Positions 28,506 to 37,812 of a stretch of 64,000 bases of DNA are shown piece by piece. The translations under genes and the position numbers were made by a program. The stretch's first letter is position 1. Each line of letters starts with the position of its first letter. The stretch is from an uncultured Paracoccaceae bacterium (GTDB lineage Bacteria; Pseudomonadota; Alphaproteobacteria; Rhodobacterales; Rhodobacteraceae). Where the stretch lies: the NCBI GenBank assembly GCA_947503775.1, contig CANNFE010000007.1, positions 62,001-126,000 on the forward strand, read 5' to 3'. The notes beneath the pieces were generated by a model. It did not search any database and was not told the origin of the DNA. It worked only from the letters and a program-made list of their open reading frames with translations.

Positions 28506-29012
28506 ATGGCCGTCGACATCTTTCTTGAACTCTCGAACAACATCAAAGGCGAATCTCAGGATGCGACCTATAAGGACTGCATCGACGTTCTCGCATGGAA
28601 CGCCGGGATGACCAACTCCGGCACCACCCACATGGGTGGCGGCGCCGGTAGCGGCAAGGTTAACGTGTCCGACCTGTCGCTGACCAAGTATGTCGATCTC
28701 GCATCGACGGATCTGCGTCGCAAGTGCTGCGACGGCACCCACATCGAGCGCGCCAAGCTCGTCGTGCGCAAGTCCGGTGGCGATGCTCCGGTCGAGTACG
28801 AAATCTGGCGCTTCGAAGCTCTGATGACGTCGTCCTACCAGACGGGTGGCTCCAAGGACGGTCTTGACCGTATCCAGGAAAACCTGACGCTGAACTTCCG
28901 CCGCTTCCACACGACCTACACCATCCAGGACGAGAACGGCGTTGCCGGTGCATCGCAGTCCTATGGTTGGGATATCGCCGAGAACCAGGAATGGGCACCC
29001 GGCTGGTCCTAA
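28506..29012 (+). CDS. hcp: Hcp tube protein (TssD)
   Basis: Hcp hexamers form the inner tube expelled by the sheath. The 168-residue protein begins M-A-V-D-I-F-L-E-L and carries the Hcp landmarks IKGESQDATYKDCIDVLAWN, SLTKYVDLAS and a conserved region near NLTLNFRRFHTTYT. The AAGGAGAC site 8 bases before the ATG is the strongest in the locus and fits high expression. A terminator follows at 29081, so hcp can be made in excess of the downstream genes. Confidence 0.97.
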   Translation: MAVDIFLELSNNIKGESQDATYKDCIDVLAWNAGMTNSGTTHMGGGAGSGKVNVSDLSLTKYVDLASTDLRRKCCDGTHIERAKLVVRKSGGDAPVEYEIWRFEALMTSSYQTGGSKDGLDRIQENLTLNFRRFHTTYTIQDENGVAGASQSYGWDIAENQEWAPGWS

Positions 29013-29080
29013 AATCGGTCTGACCGGAGACCTCTCCGGTCGGTCCTGATCCTTCGACACTCCGGAGGTATCAATAGAGG

Positions 29081-29111
29081 GAGGGTCGGCATCACTGCTG
29101 ACCCTCTTTTC
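29081..29111 (+). terminator. Rho-independent terminator after hcp
   Basis: GAGGGTC (29081-29087) pairs with GACCCTC (29100-29106), extended by GGCA/TGCT partial pairing, and is followed by TTTTC. It should separate high-level hcp transcription from tssE and the later baseplate genes. Confidence 0.8.
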
Positions 29112-29167
29112 ATTTGCACGTCGTCTTTGACTTGAAGCCTTTTCAATTATCGGCCTTTTCTTGATCC

Positions 29168-29758
29168 ATGGCAAAACGTCTTCCGTCCGAAAGAACCATG
29201 CCACCCAAGGGCGATCGCCCGGGCGACAAGCGGCAGATGTCGCTGATGCAGGTGTTTCGGACCGCCCATGCCGCCGGTGACGCACGTAAGCGGGACGCCA
29301 ACCTCAAGGACGGGGAGCGCGATCTGACGGTTCGCTCGCGCGAGCGGCGACACGGGACCGATGAACGGACCCTGCGCAACGAGCTGGGCCTCGATCTGGC
29401 CAATCTGATGAACACGGTGCGGCTGGATGCGATGCTTGATCTGGACGACTGGAGCTATGTGCGCCGGTCGGTGGTGAATTACGGGTTCGAGGATCTGAGT
29501 TCACTGTCAAGTTCCTCGATGACGACGGCCGCGATCAAGCAGGCGATCCACAAGACGATCGTCACCTACGAGCCGCGCCTGATCGCGCAGACCATCGAAA
29601 TCACGGTCGCCGAGGATGATGGAAACGATCCCGATCAGCGCCTTCGGTTCAACATCTCCGCCGATCTTGTCGGGGATCCGGTGGATATCCCGCTCGATTT
29701 CATCGCCGAAGTGGATATCGGCGCGGGCAAGATGCAGATGAAGCGGATCCGGGGATGA
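29168..29758 (+). CDS. tssE: T6SS baseplate protein TssE (gp25-like)
   Basis: TssE is the gp25-like wedge protein that starts sheath assembly. The 196-residue protein has a basic N-terminal stretch and then the GPW/gp25 pattern (LRNELGLDLANLMNT, SYVRRSVVNYGFEDLSS, IKQAIHKTIVTYEPRL). The N-terminus is about 50 residues longer than in compact relatives and has repeated basic segments. It overlaps tssF by an ATGA. Confidence 0.94.
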   Translation: MAKRLPSERTMPPKGDRPGDKRQMSLMQVFRTAHAAGDARKRDANLKDGERDLTVRSRERRHGTDERTLRNELGLDLANLMNTVRLDAMLDLDDWSYVRRSVVNYGFEDLSSLSSSSMTTAAIKQAIHKTIVTYEPRLIAQTIEITVAEDDGNDPDQRLRFNISADLVGDPVDIPLDFIAEVDIGAGKMQMKRIRG

Positions 29759-31671
29759 AAAAGGCCTTCCGCGACGCCTATGAGCGCGAGCTGGCGCTGC
29801 TCTACGAACGCTCGGCCGAGTTTGCGGCGGAATATCCTGGCCTCGCGGACCGCCTGGGCGGGCTACTCAAGGAAAACCTCGATCCCGCCATCGCCGGATT
29901 GCTGGAAGGCACGGCGTTTCTCGCGGCCCGCGTCCAGCTCAAGATGGACGAGGAGTTTCGCACCTTCACCCGCGAATATCTCGACCAGATCTTTCCCGAC
30001 GCCATCGATCCGACCCCGTCGGTGATGATGGTCCGCGGCAATCCCCCGCTCGATGACAGCGACATCGCCAAGGGGGTCCGGTTCGAGGCGGGCAGCTATC
30101 TCGATGCGCGGTTCGTCGATGCCGATCAGCGGGTGTCGTGCCGCTTTTCGCTCTGCGCGCCGCTCACGCTCTGGCCGCTCGAGCTGCCCAAGGCGAGCTA
30201 TCACGACAGCGTCGGCCGCCTCGCCGCCCTTGGCCTCGAACCGGCCGAGGGCACCAAGGCGGGCCTTCAGATCACGCTGGCCCATGCCATGCAAAGCAGC
30301 CCAATCGCCGAGGTCGAGATCGACACCCTGCCGATCCACTTCCTGGCCGACCCCTCCGAGGCGATCGCGCTTTACGAGCAGATCCATTGCGATCTCGAAC
30401 GCGTTTCTGTCCGCTGGACCGACAAGAACGGCGACGCGGTCTTCGCCCGCATCCCGCCCGCGCAGATCGAACAGATCGGCTTTGACGCCGATCACCGCCT
30501 CTTCCCCCGCCGCTCGGGCCATTTCCATGGATTCTCCTTGCTGCGCGAAGCCTTCGCCTTCCCGCGCGCCTTCATGGGAATGCGGATCACCGGCCTAAGA
30601 CGGATCCTGCCCCGCACCCTGGGCAGCGAGGTCCAGATCATCTTCGAATTCGGCTCCGCCAACCCCACGCTCGCCGCCCGCCTCAAACCGGAGGATCTGT
30701 CGCTGCACACCGTCCCGGCGGTCAACCTCTTCGAAGAGCAATCCGCCTCCGTCCGGCTCGACGACAAACGGCACGAATATGTCGTCACCCCCGACAGCAG
30801 CCCCGTCACCCATTACGAAATTCACCGGATCACCGACGTCTGGGCCCATTACCAGGGCGTCAAGACCAAGGTGCGCGTCCACCCCCTTTACGGCCTGCCC
30901 GAAGGCGATCTGAACCCGCGCCAGGCACTCTATTACACCGCGCGCACCAAACAGCGCCGCCTGACCGAACACGAGAAACGTTTCGGCCAGCGCCACCGCT
31001 ACCGCGGCACCGAAACCTTCATCTCGATCTACGAACCGCCGGACCTGCCCGAGGACAAGCGCGCCCAGCGCCTTCAGGTCACGACGCTCGCCTCCAACCG
31101 CCACCTGCCCGATCACCTGCCGCTGGCAGGATCCGATCAGGACTTCTTCATGACCGAGGATCTGGCCGTCAGCCTCTCCTGCGTCGCCGGCCCCTCGAAA
31201 CCGCGCGAGGCGATGGTCGAAATCGAAACCGCCGCCCCCCACCGCACCCGGCAGGGCGATGTCTACTGGCGACTGATGTCCTATCTGTCGCTCTCGGAAT
31301 ACGGGCTCGATCATCGCGGCAACCGCAAGGGCGCCTCGGCCCTGCGCGAGATGCTTGCGCTCTTCGCCGATCTGTCGGACGCCGTCAGCGAAACCCAGCT
31401 CACAGGCATCCGGGCCGTCAAGACGCGGCCCATCGTCCGCTCGATCAAACGCGGCGAAGGCTATCATCCCGCGCGCGGCCTCGAGATCCGGATCACCTTC
31501 GACGAAACCGCCTTCGAAGGCTCGGGCGTCCTCCTGCTCGGCGCTGTCCTCGACCGCTTCATGGCCGAACATGCCGCGATCAATTCATTCACGCAGACGG
31601 TCATCGCCTCCGAACAGCGCGGCGATATCCACACCTTCGCGCCGCGCACCGGCACCGGGCCGCTCCTGTGA
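29755..31671 (+). CDS. tssF: T6SS baseplate protein TssF
   Basis: TssF is the main baseplate wedge protein, acting with TssG and TssK. The 638-residue protein starts M-K-K-A-F-R-D-A-Y-E-R-E-L and includes YPGLADRLGG, ARVQLKMDEEFRTFTREYLDQIFP and the C-terminal EIRITFDETAFEGSGVLLLG, all typical. It overlaps tssE and tssG by ATGA and GTGA junctions, indicating coupled translation for the baseplate set. Confidence 0.96.
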   Translation: MKKAFRDAYERELALLYERSAEFAAEYPGLADRLGGLLKENLDPAIAGLLEGTAFLAARVQLKMDEEFRTFTREYLDQIFPDAIDPTPSVMMVRGNPPLDDSDIAKGVRFEAGSYLDARFVDADQRVSCRFSLCAPLTLWPLELPKASYHDSVGRLAALGLEPAEGTKAGLQITLAHAMQSSPIAEVEIDTLPIHFLADPSEAIALYEQIHCDLERVSVRWTDKNGDAVFARIPPAQIEQIGFDADHRLFPRRSGHFHGFSLLREAFAFPRAFMGMRITGLRRILPRTLGSEVQIIFEFGSANPTLAARLKPEDLSLHTVPAVNLFEEQSASVRLDDKRHEYVVTPDSSPVTHYEIHRITDVWAHYQGVKTKVRVHPLYGLPEGDLNPRQALYYTARTKQRRLTEHEKRFGQRHRYRGTETFISIYEPPDLPEDKRAQRLQVTTLASNRHLPDHLPLAGSDQDFFMTEDLAVSLSCVAGPSKPREAMVEIETAAPHRTRQGDVYWRLMSYLSLSEYGLDHRGNRKGASALREMLALFADLSDAVSETQLTGIRAVKTRPIVRSIKRGEGYHPARGLEIRITFDETAFEGSGVLLLGAVLDRFMAEHAAINSFTQTVIASEQRGDIHTFAPRTGTGPLL

Positions 31672-32654
31672 CCGACGCCGGGCCATTGGGATATCTGGCA
31701 ACGCTGCGCCGCCTTGAACGAGGCGCGACCGGCAAGCCTCCCATCGGGCGCAACCGCACCCTGAACGAGGCGGTCGTGCGCGTCGGGCAGGATCCGTTCC
31801 TCGCCTTTCCGGCCTCGGATATCTCGGCGATCGACACCGCAAGCGACAAGGCCCGCCTGCGCCTGCGCCTTCTGGGTCTGTTCGGCCCCCAAGGCCCCCT
31901 GCCTCTGACCACGACCGAAGACATCCTGCGCTGGTTCGATCAGGGCGATACGGCCTTCGTCCATTTCACCGACATCTTTGCCACCCGCTTTCAGGAGCTC
32001 TTTTTCCGCGCCTGGTCGGACGCCCATGCGATCAGCCAGTTCGATCATCCCGAACAGGACCGCTTTCAGGATTACGTCGCCGCCATCGCGGGCACCGGCA
32101 CGCCCGCCTTCCAGGGCCGCAGCCCGCTGCCCGATACGCTCAAACTGCCAGTCGTCCCGCTTGCCGGGCACCGCGTCAAAAGCCCCGTGCGCCTGCGCCA
32201 GATGATCGGGCACCTCTTCGACGTCGCCTCCATCCAAGTGGACGAGCATCTCCTGGGCTGGATGGAGTTCGAACCCGACAGCTATTCCCGCCTCGGCCAG
32301 CAAGGCGCCACGCTGGGCCGCGATTGCATCGTCGGCAGCCGCATCCCGTCGGTCTCTGAAACCATCGGGCTGCGGTTTCATTTCGACACGCTGGCCCAGT
32401 ATCGACGCTTCCTGCCGGGCGGCCCCGATCACGACGTGCTGTGCGATCTGATCTTCTGGTATCTGGGCAAGCGGTTCGACATCCGCGTCACGCTCGGCCT
32501 GCTCGCCTCCGAAGTGGCGCCCGCGCAACTCGGCGTCTCTGCCGATCTGGGCTGGATGGCCTGCATTGCACCGGCCGAGCCAAAAGGCGACAACGACTAC
32601 GTGGAGGCGACGACCTTCCTGCTCGACCCGGAAACATTGCCGGTTGCAGCTTGA
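31668..32654 (+). CDS. tssG: T6SS baseplate protein TssG
   Basis: TssG holds two TssF chains in the wedge. The 328-residue protein has FLAFPASDISAIDT, LLGLFGPQGPLPL, and the HLFDVASIQVDEHLLGW segment of the family. The start is a GTG at 31668 overlapping the tssF stop. It is 27 bases before clpV. Confidence 0.95.
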   Translation: MTDAGPLGYLATLRRLERGATGKPPIGRNRTLNEAVVRVGQDPFLAFPASDISAIDTASDKARLRLRLLGLFGPQGPLPLTTTEDILRWFDQGDTAFVHFTDIFATRFQELFFRAWSDAHAISQFDHPEQDRFQDYVAAIAGTGTPAFQGRSPLPDTLKLPVVPLAGHRVKSPVRLRQMIGHLFDVASIQVDEHLLGWMEFEPDSYSRLGQQGATLGRDCIVGSRIPSVSETIGLRFHFDTLAQYRRFLPGGPDHDVLCDLIFWYLGKRFDIRVTLGLLASEVAPAQLGVSADLGWMACIAPAEPKGDNDYVEATTFLLDPETLPVAA

Positions 32655-32681
32655 TTTTATCGACCCGAGGGGACTGAACCC

Positions 32682-35495
32682 GTGACGACTGACATTTCCA
32701 TCGAAACCTATGCCGGCAAGATGAACCGGGCTGGATATGACGCGTTCCTCAAGGCGATGCGCCACGCCCGATCCGAGGGCAATCGCAATGTGGGCCTGCC
32801 GCATTTCCTCTTCCATGCCGTGTCGGACAAGGACAGCGATCTGTCCGTCACCCTGCGCGAGCTCAAGATCGACCGCGCCGCCGTCCTGCGCGATCTGGAT
32901 GCCGCCGTCGCCGCCCTTGGCAAGAACGTCACCGAAACGCCTGGCATCTCCGAAAATCTCGCCGACGCGCTGAACCATGCCTGGACCTATGCGACGCTCT
33001 TCTTTTCCGAAGTGCAGATCCGCACCGGGCACGTTCTGGTGGCCTTGCTGAACGATCCCAATCTCAAACGCGCGCTGAAAACCGTGTCGGCCTCGCTCGC
33101 CGATATCTCGGTCGACCGGCTGGGCAAGGAAAGTCGCACGCTCTGGCGTGACAGCCACGAGGACGAAATGCGCCCGATGGACGGCTCGGGTCTCACCTCC
33201 GGGGCGGCCGCTTCGGGGGGTGAGGCGCGCGGCGGAGATACCGCGCTCGCCCGCTTCTCGGTCGATATGACCGCCGATGCCGAAAGCGGCAAGATGGACC
33301 GCGTCGTGGGCCGCGACGAAGAGATCCGGCAGCTCATCGACGTTCTGCTGCGCCGCCGCCAGAACAACCCGATCCTCACCGGCGAGGCGGGCGTCGGCAA
33401 GACCGCCGTCGTCGAAGGGTTCGCCCAACGCCTCGCCTCTGGCGATGTGCCGCCCAAGCTGGTCGGCACGCGGCTGCACATGCTCGATATCCAGTCGATG
33501 CAGGCCGGTGCCTCGATGAAGGGCGAATTCGAGCAGCGGCTGAAATCCCTCATCGACGAAGTGCAGGCCTCGCCGACGCCGATCATCCTCTTCATCGACG
33601 AGGCGCATACACTGGTCGGCGCGGGCGGCGCGCAAGGGACCGGCGATGCCGCCAACCTGCTGAAACCGGCGCTGGCCCGCGGCACCTTGCGCACCATCGG
33701 TGCCACGACCTGGGCCGAGTATCGCAACTACTTCGAAAAAGACCCCGCCCTCACCCGGCGCTTTCAGCCCATCAGCGTGGACGAGCCCAGCCCCGAGCGC
33801 TGCGCCTATATGCTGCGCGGCGTTCTGGGGCCGATGCAGGACCATCACGGGGTGCGCATTTCGGACGAGGCCATCGTCGCGGCCGTGAACCTCTCGGCGC
33901 GCTACATCCCGGCCCGTCAACTCCCCGACAAGGCGGTCTCGCTGCTCGATACCGCCTGCGCCCGCGTCGCCGTCAGCCAGGCCTCGGTGCCCGCGCGGAT
34001 CGCCGACCTCAAAGAGGCGATCGCGGCGCTCGAAACCGAGATCGACGGAAAGACCTCCCAGCGCGATCTGGGAGAGGCGAACGAGGAACGCCGCGAAGAG
34101 GCCGAGGTCGAACTGACCGAGCGCCGCGCCGAGCTTGAGACGGCGCAGACGCTTTACGATGGCGAGAAGGAAGTCGTGGACCAGATCCTCGCGCTCCGGG
34201 CCAGCCTCTCGGAGCAGAAAGAGGAGACATCTGAAGAGACGGTTAACACATCAGCCGAGACTTATATGTCCGGCGAAAGCGAGGCCGATCCATTAGCCGC
34301 GACTTATGCATCCGGTGAAAACGAGGGGTCTAAGGCCGCCGATGCGCCTGAAACCGCCCAGACTGCCACAATTGCCTCCGACGGCAGTCCGACCGGATGC
34401 CGCCCGGATGCCGACATCCGAAAAGAGCTGTTCGAGCATATGGAAAAGCTCGAAGCGACGAGCCCCGACGACCGCATGGTCTACGCCCATGTCGACGAAC
34501 AAGCCGTCGCCTCGGTCATCTCCGACTGGACCGGAATCCCCGCCGGACGCATGGTCGCGGACGAGCTTCAGGCCGTCCTGACGCTGGCCGACCGCTTGCG
34601 GGAACGGGTCATCGGGCAGGACCATGGCCTTGAAATGATTGCCAAAAGGATCGAAACCAGCCGCGCGGGTCTGGCCAATCCGCAAAAGCCGATCGGCGTC
34701 TTCATGCTCTGCGGCCCCTCCGGCGTCGGCAAGACCGAAACGGCTCTGGCGCTGGCCGAAAGCCTCTATGGCGGCGAGCAGAACATCATCACGATCAACA
34801 TGTCCGAATTCCAGGAAGCCCATTCCGTCTCCCTCCTCAAAGGAGCACCCCCCGGATATGTCGGATACGGAGAAGGCGGGCGCCTCACCGAAGCCGTCCG
34901 GCGCAAGCCCTACTCCGTTGTTTTACTTGATGAAATCGAGAAGGCGCATCCCGATATTCACGAGCTTTTCTTCCAGGTTTTCGACAAGGGTCTTATGGAA
35001 GACGGCAATGGACGGGCCATCGATTTCAAGAACACGCTGATCCTTCTGACCTCGAATGTGGGAACCGATGTTATCATGGAAATGGCCGAAAACGGAGAGA
35101 CAACCCCAGATCAGCAAGAGGTCGAAACAGCGCTTCGCCCCTTCCTGACCGAGGTCTTCCCACCTGCACTTTTGGGCCGGATTGTGACGATCCCTTACTA
35201 TCCCCTTGGCAGCGAAGTCCTTGGCGGCATTGCAAAACTCAAGCTCGGCTCCGTCACCCGCCGCCTACGAGACGCCCATGGCGCGACGCTCGATTTCGAC
35301 GAGGCCGTCATCGATCATATCGTCGATCAATGCCGCGATCCCGACAGCGGCGGACGGATGATCGACAACATCATCACCAACTCGATCCTGCCAGAACTGT
35401 CGCGTCAGGTTCTAAACCGGATGGTCACGGGAGAGAAAATCAAGCACGTAAAAATCACGAAGGAAGATGCAGGCTTTGGGTATCAGTTTGAATAG
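32682..35495 (+). CDS. clpV: T6SS sheath-recycling ATPase ClpV (TssH)
   Basis: ClpV unfolds contracted TssBC sheath so the parts can be reused. The 937-residue protein has an N-terminal repeat domain (1-150), a first ATPase domain with GEAGVGKTAVV and FIDEAHTL, a coiled-coil middle region, and a second ATPase domain with CGPSGVGKTETA. An acidic stretch of about 60 residues after the coiled coil (about 515-580) holds a 14-residue tandem repeat not expected in the family. It starts with GTG behind GAGGGGA and ends 46 bases from a convergent gene. Confidence 0.96.
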   Translation: MTTDISIETYAGKMNRAGYDAFLKAMRHARSEGNRNVGLPHFLFHAVSDKDSDLSVTLRELKIDRAAVLRDLDAAVAALGKNVTETPGISENLADALNHAWTYATLFFSEVQIRTGHVLVALLNDPNLKRALKTVSASLADISVDRLGKESRTLWRDSHEDEMRPMDGSGLTSGAAASGGEARGGDTALARFSVDMTADAESGKMDRVVGRDEEIRQLIDVLLRRRQNNPILTGEAGVGKTAVVEGFAQRLASGDVPPKLVGTRLHMLDIQSMQAGASMKGEFEQRLKSLIDEVQASPTPIILFIDEAHTLVGAGGAQGTGDAANLLKPALARGTLRTIGATTWAEYRNYFEKDPALTRRFQPISVDEPSPERCAYMLRGVLGPMQDHHGVRISDEAIVAAVNLSARYIPARQLPDKAVSLLDTACARVAVSQASVPARIADLKEAIAALETEIDGKTSQRDLGEANEERREEAEVELTERRAELETAQTLYDGEKEVVDQILALRASLSEQKEETSEETVNTSAETYMSGESEADPLAATYASGENEGSKAADAPETAQTATIASDGSPTGCRPDADIRKELFEHMEKLEATSPDDRMVYAHVDEQAVASVISDWTGIPAGRMVADELQAVLTLADRLRERVIGQDHGLEMIAKRIETSRAGLANPQKPIGVFMLCGPSGVGKTETALALAESLYGGEQNIITINMSEFQEAHSVSLLKGAPPGYVGYGEGGRLTEAVRRKPYSVVLLDEIEKAHPDIHELFFQVFDKGLMEDGNGRAIDFKNTLILLTSNVGTDVIMEMAENGETTPDQQEVETALRPFLTEVFPPALLGRIVTIPYYPLGSEVLGGIAKLKLGSVTRRLRDAHGATLDFDEAVIDHIVDQCRDPDSGGRMIDNIITNSILPELSRQVLNRMVTGEKIKHVKITKEDAGFGYQFE
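34253..34336 (+). repeat. 42-bp imperfect tandem repeat inside clpV
   Basis: Two adjacent 42-bp units (34253-34294, 34295-34336) encode A-E-T-Y-M-S-G-E-S-E-A-D-P-L and A-A-T-Y-A-S-G-E-N-E-G-S-K-A. They match closely in the first 30 bases and then diverge. They lie in the linker between the middle domain and the second ATPase domain, where length variation would be tolerated. Confidence 0.7.
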
Positions 35496-35541
35496 ATAGG
35501 ACATTCTTCCAAAGAAAGAGCGTCTTAGATACCGCCATGGA

Positions 35542-37803
35542 TCAAGTCATGCCTTCGACGATTTCATCGATAATCTCGATAAAGGCCCGATCGGCAGCTG
35601 TGAGTCTGGCCGATGCGGTAACGGACGGCTGGGCGGACATGCTGCCTTTACCGCCCATCTTTCGATCCGCCCATCTTTTCAGATCAGCAATCGTATAGCC
35701 TTTCAAAAATGGGTTGGCATTCACCACCCCCGCCCCCATCACCGCCAGAACCGTCGCGTTGTCAGAAGACTTGAGGGCACGGCTTGCCCCTTTTGGACCC
35801 AGGAAATGTGCGAGATATAGGCGCCCTGCCGTGATCTGGTGGCCTTGGGATCGCAGATACCTTTCATTCTCTCGGGCGAGGTTCGTCACCATCTCGCGCG
35901 AGAGGGACGGATCGGTGCGCAGGGCAAGAAGATCGGCCCGCGTCATCGCACCGACTAGTTCGGGCCGGTAGGTGCGCATCATCCGCAGCCACGTGCTTTC
36001 GATGAACTGCCCAAGCCCGGTCGCTGTCGAGAGCGGGTTCTTCGCGGTCGCGACACCGGCGCTTTCCACCCGGATAATCTGGTCGGTCAGCGCGTCGACC
36101 GCCGCAGAGACCGTCACGCCCTGAAACGTGAGGGGGTCGACTGGCCGCCCGCCCTGACGCAGCTCGAAATGAAGGTGCGGACCCGTCGACCGACCGGTGG
36201 TGCCGACATAGCCGATCAGATCGCCCGCCTTGACCGCGGTCCCCGGTGCGATCCCTTCCGCGAAGCTGTTGAGATGTGCATATCGGGTCTCAACGCCGCC
36301 AACATGAGAGAGGATAACGAGGTTGCCGTAACCGCCTCCGACACCGGCGCTTTTGACCGTGCCGGGCAAGGCGGCTCGGACAGGCGTTCCGATCGGGGCT
36401 GCCCAATCCACGCCATTGTGGTTCCTGACCTGTCGAAGGATCGGGTGTTTACGCGGCCCGAAACGAGAGGTCATCGTGCCCGAAACCGGCGTGATCAGCC
36501 CACCGGAAACCGCCCCTCCTCCTCTGGCAGCCTCGCGGCCGGCGCAATGAAACCCGCTTTCGGACCCGGCGACGATGTAGCAGCTCTTGGTGCCCGACGG
36601 ACCGTCGATGCCAGCAAAGAGGACCTGTCCGGGCCCTTCATTCGCCTCGGGCGCATAAAGAAACGTCATGCGATCCCCGACATTCGCAAAGCCATCGAGG
36701 TCATGGGCGCGGGCAAAGACGGCAATCGTCTCGCCGACTAGAGTTGTCGGCACTCCGTTGCGCATGGCAGCGCTGTAAAATGCGTCAAGCAGACGGATCT
36801 TGGTATCGGCGGGAGCGGTCGCAACGCCAAAGGGTTCGATGCGTGTCAGATCCTCTTGGATCCACGGATCGGAGGCCTGCAACACCTGTCCGTTTCTAAG
36901 ACGCGCAACGCTGCCAACATAGGAGCCCGAGGTATAGAGCGACATCTGAAGCGGCGCGCGCGGAGTGGTCCGGGGATCATAGCGAACGGCGACGATGGAT
37001 CCGATCGCCAGCTCTTCGAGGCCAGGTAGATGGTCGCCGGAGCGGGTTTGCATCTCTTCCGACATCTGCGCGCTAAATCCGTTCGACGCCAGGAGATCCT
37101 CGAGCGATTGCGGAATGCGCACCCTTAGCATGAGGTCGTCGTGGAGCTTTTCGCGCCTGCGATCGGGACGCAGGAGGGTCGTGCTGGTGGTGTCCCTGAT
37201 CCGCGTTCTGGTGAATGTTGTATTGCCCTGACCGCTCTGGAGGCTGGCACCCCATGTCGATCCAAACTCACCCAGATCGTCATCGCGCAAGACAGCCGTA
37301 GAGGCAGAGGCGGCCTGAGGAGCGGGCTGGCCAGTGAAGAAGGCAAAATCCTCACGGCTGGAGGGCAACGTGGTCATGAGCTGCTGCTGGGTGACGATCA
37401 GATCGTCGCTGACCAGCCGAAGCCGGTCCGGACGGGGCGCGCCGACCCGGTCAATCGGAAGATTGTTCGGTCCAGGCAGGGTGCGGCCCTCTGTTTGACC
37501 GTCGGACGGGATGATCAGGACCAGGGGATCGCCGGGGATGTCGACAAAGGCATTGATGCTGCGGGCCGTCGGAGCGATGTCGAGATCATCCTCATCAAGT
37601 TCGACCTGCACAAGCGTCTCTGTCGGAATATCAGTCTCTGCGATATCAGCTGGGCCGTCTTGGGCAGGCGCAAGCGATATCCAAAGGCCGAAACCCAAAA
37701 GAAGGAGTGCGAGACCGGCCCCTGCCCCGAGCAGGGCAACACGCCGTTGTCGCCGTTTCGTTGACCTTTCGCGACTTGCTTTGAACCGGGGATCGACCTC
37801 CAT
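35542..37803 (-). CDS. Membrane-anchored peptidoglycan hydrolase: M23 endopeptidase fused to a lysozyme-like domain
   Basis: The product has about 753 residues. A basic N-terminus and one membrane helix (about 23-45) anchor it in the inner membrane. A MepM-like region (PQSLEDLLASNGFSAQM) leads to an M23 LytM domain with HNGVDWAAPIGTPV and GPHLHFEL, which supply the zinc ligands. From about residue 560 a lysozyme/transglycosylase-like domain begins, IIRVESAG...NPLSTATGLGQFIESTW, with a likely catalytic Glu. The combination could cut both peptide and glycan bonds. It follows the caspase-like gene by a few bases and probably opens the cell wall for T6SS assembly. The start may be GTG 37806 or ATG 37803. 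Confidence 0.85.
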   Translation of the reverse strand: MEVDPRFKASRERSTKRRQRRVALLGAGAGLALLLLGFGLWISLAPAQDGPADIAETDIPTETLVQVELDEDDLDIAPTARSINAFVDIPGDPLVLIIPSDGQTEGRTLPGPNNLPIDRVGAPRPDRLRLVSDDLIVTQQQLMTTLPSSREDFAFFTGQPAPQAASASTAVLRDDDLGEFGSTWGASLQSGQGNTTFTRTRIRDTTSTTLLRPDRRREKLHDDLMLRVRIPQSLEDLLASNGFSAQMSEEMQTRSGDHLPGLEELAIGSIVAVRYDPRTTPRAPLQMSLYTSGSYVGSVARLRNGQVLQASDPWIQEDLTRIEPFGVATAPADTKIRLLDAFYSAAMRNGVPTTLVGETIAVFARAHDLDGFANVGDRMTFLYAPEANEGPGQVLFAGIDGPSGTKSCYIVAGSESGFHCAGREAARGGGAVSGGLITPVSGTMTSRFGPRKHPILRQVRNHNGVDWAAPIGTPVRAALPGTVKSAGVGGGYGNLVILSHVGGVETRYAHLNSFAEGIAPGTAVKAGDLIGYVGTTGRSTGPHLHFELRQGGRPVDPLTFQGVTVSAAVDALTDQIIRVESAGVATAKNPLSTATGLGQFIESTWLRMMRTYRPELVGAMTRADLLALRTDPSLSREMVTNLARENERYLRSQGHQITAGRLYLAHFLGPKGASRALKSSDNATVLAVMGAGVVNANPFLKGYTIADLKRWADRKMGGKGSMSAQPSVTASARLTAADRAFIEIIDEIVEGMT

Positions 37804-37812
37804 CACGGCGGG

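Noticed and set aside
31464-33920. 818-residue open frame antisense to tssF, tssG and clpV
   Set aside because: High GC codon bias on the coding strand leaves long open frames opposite; all three plus-strand genes are clear T6SS components.
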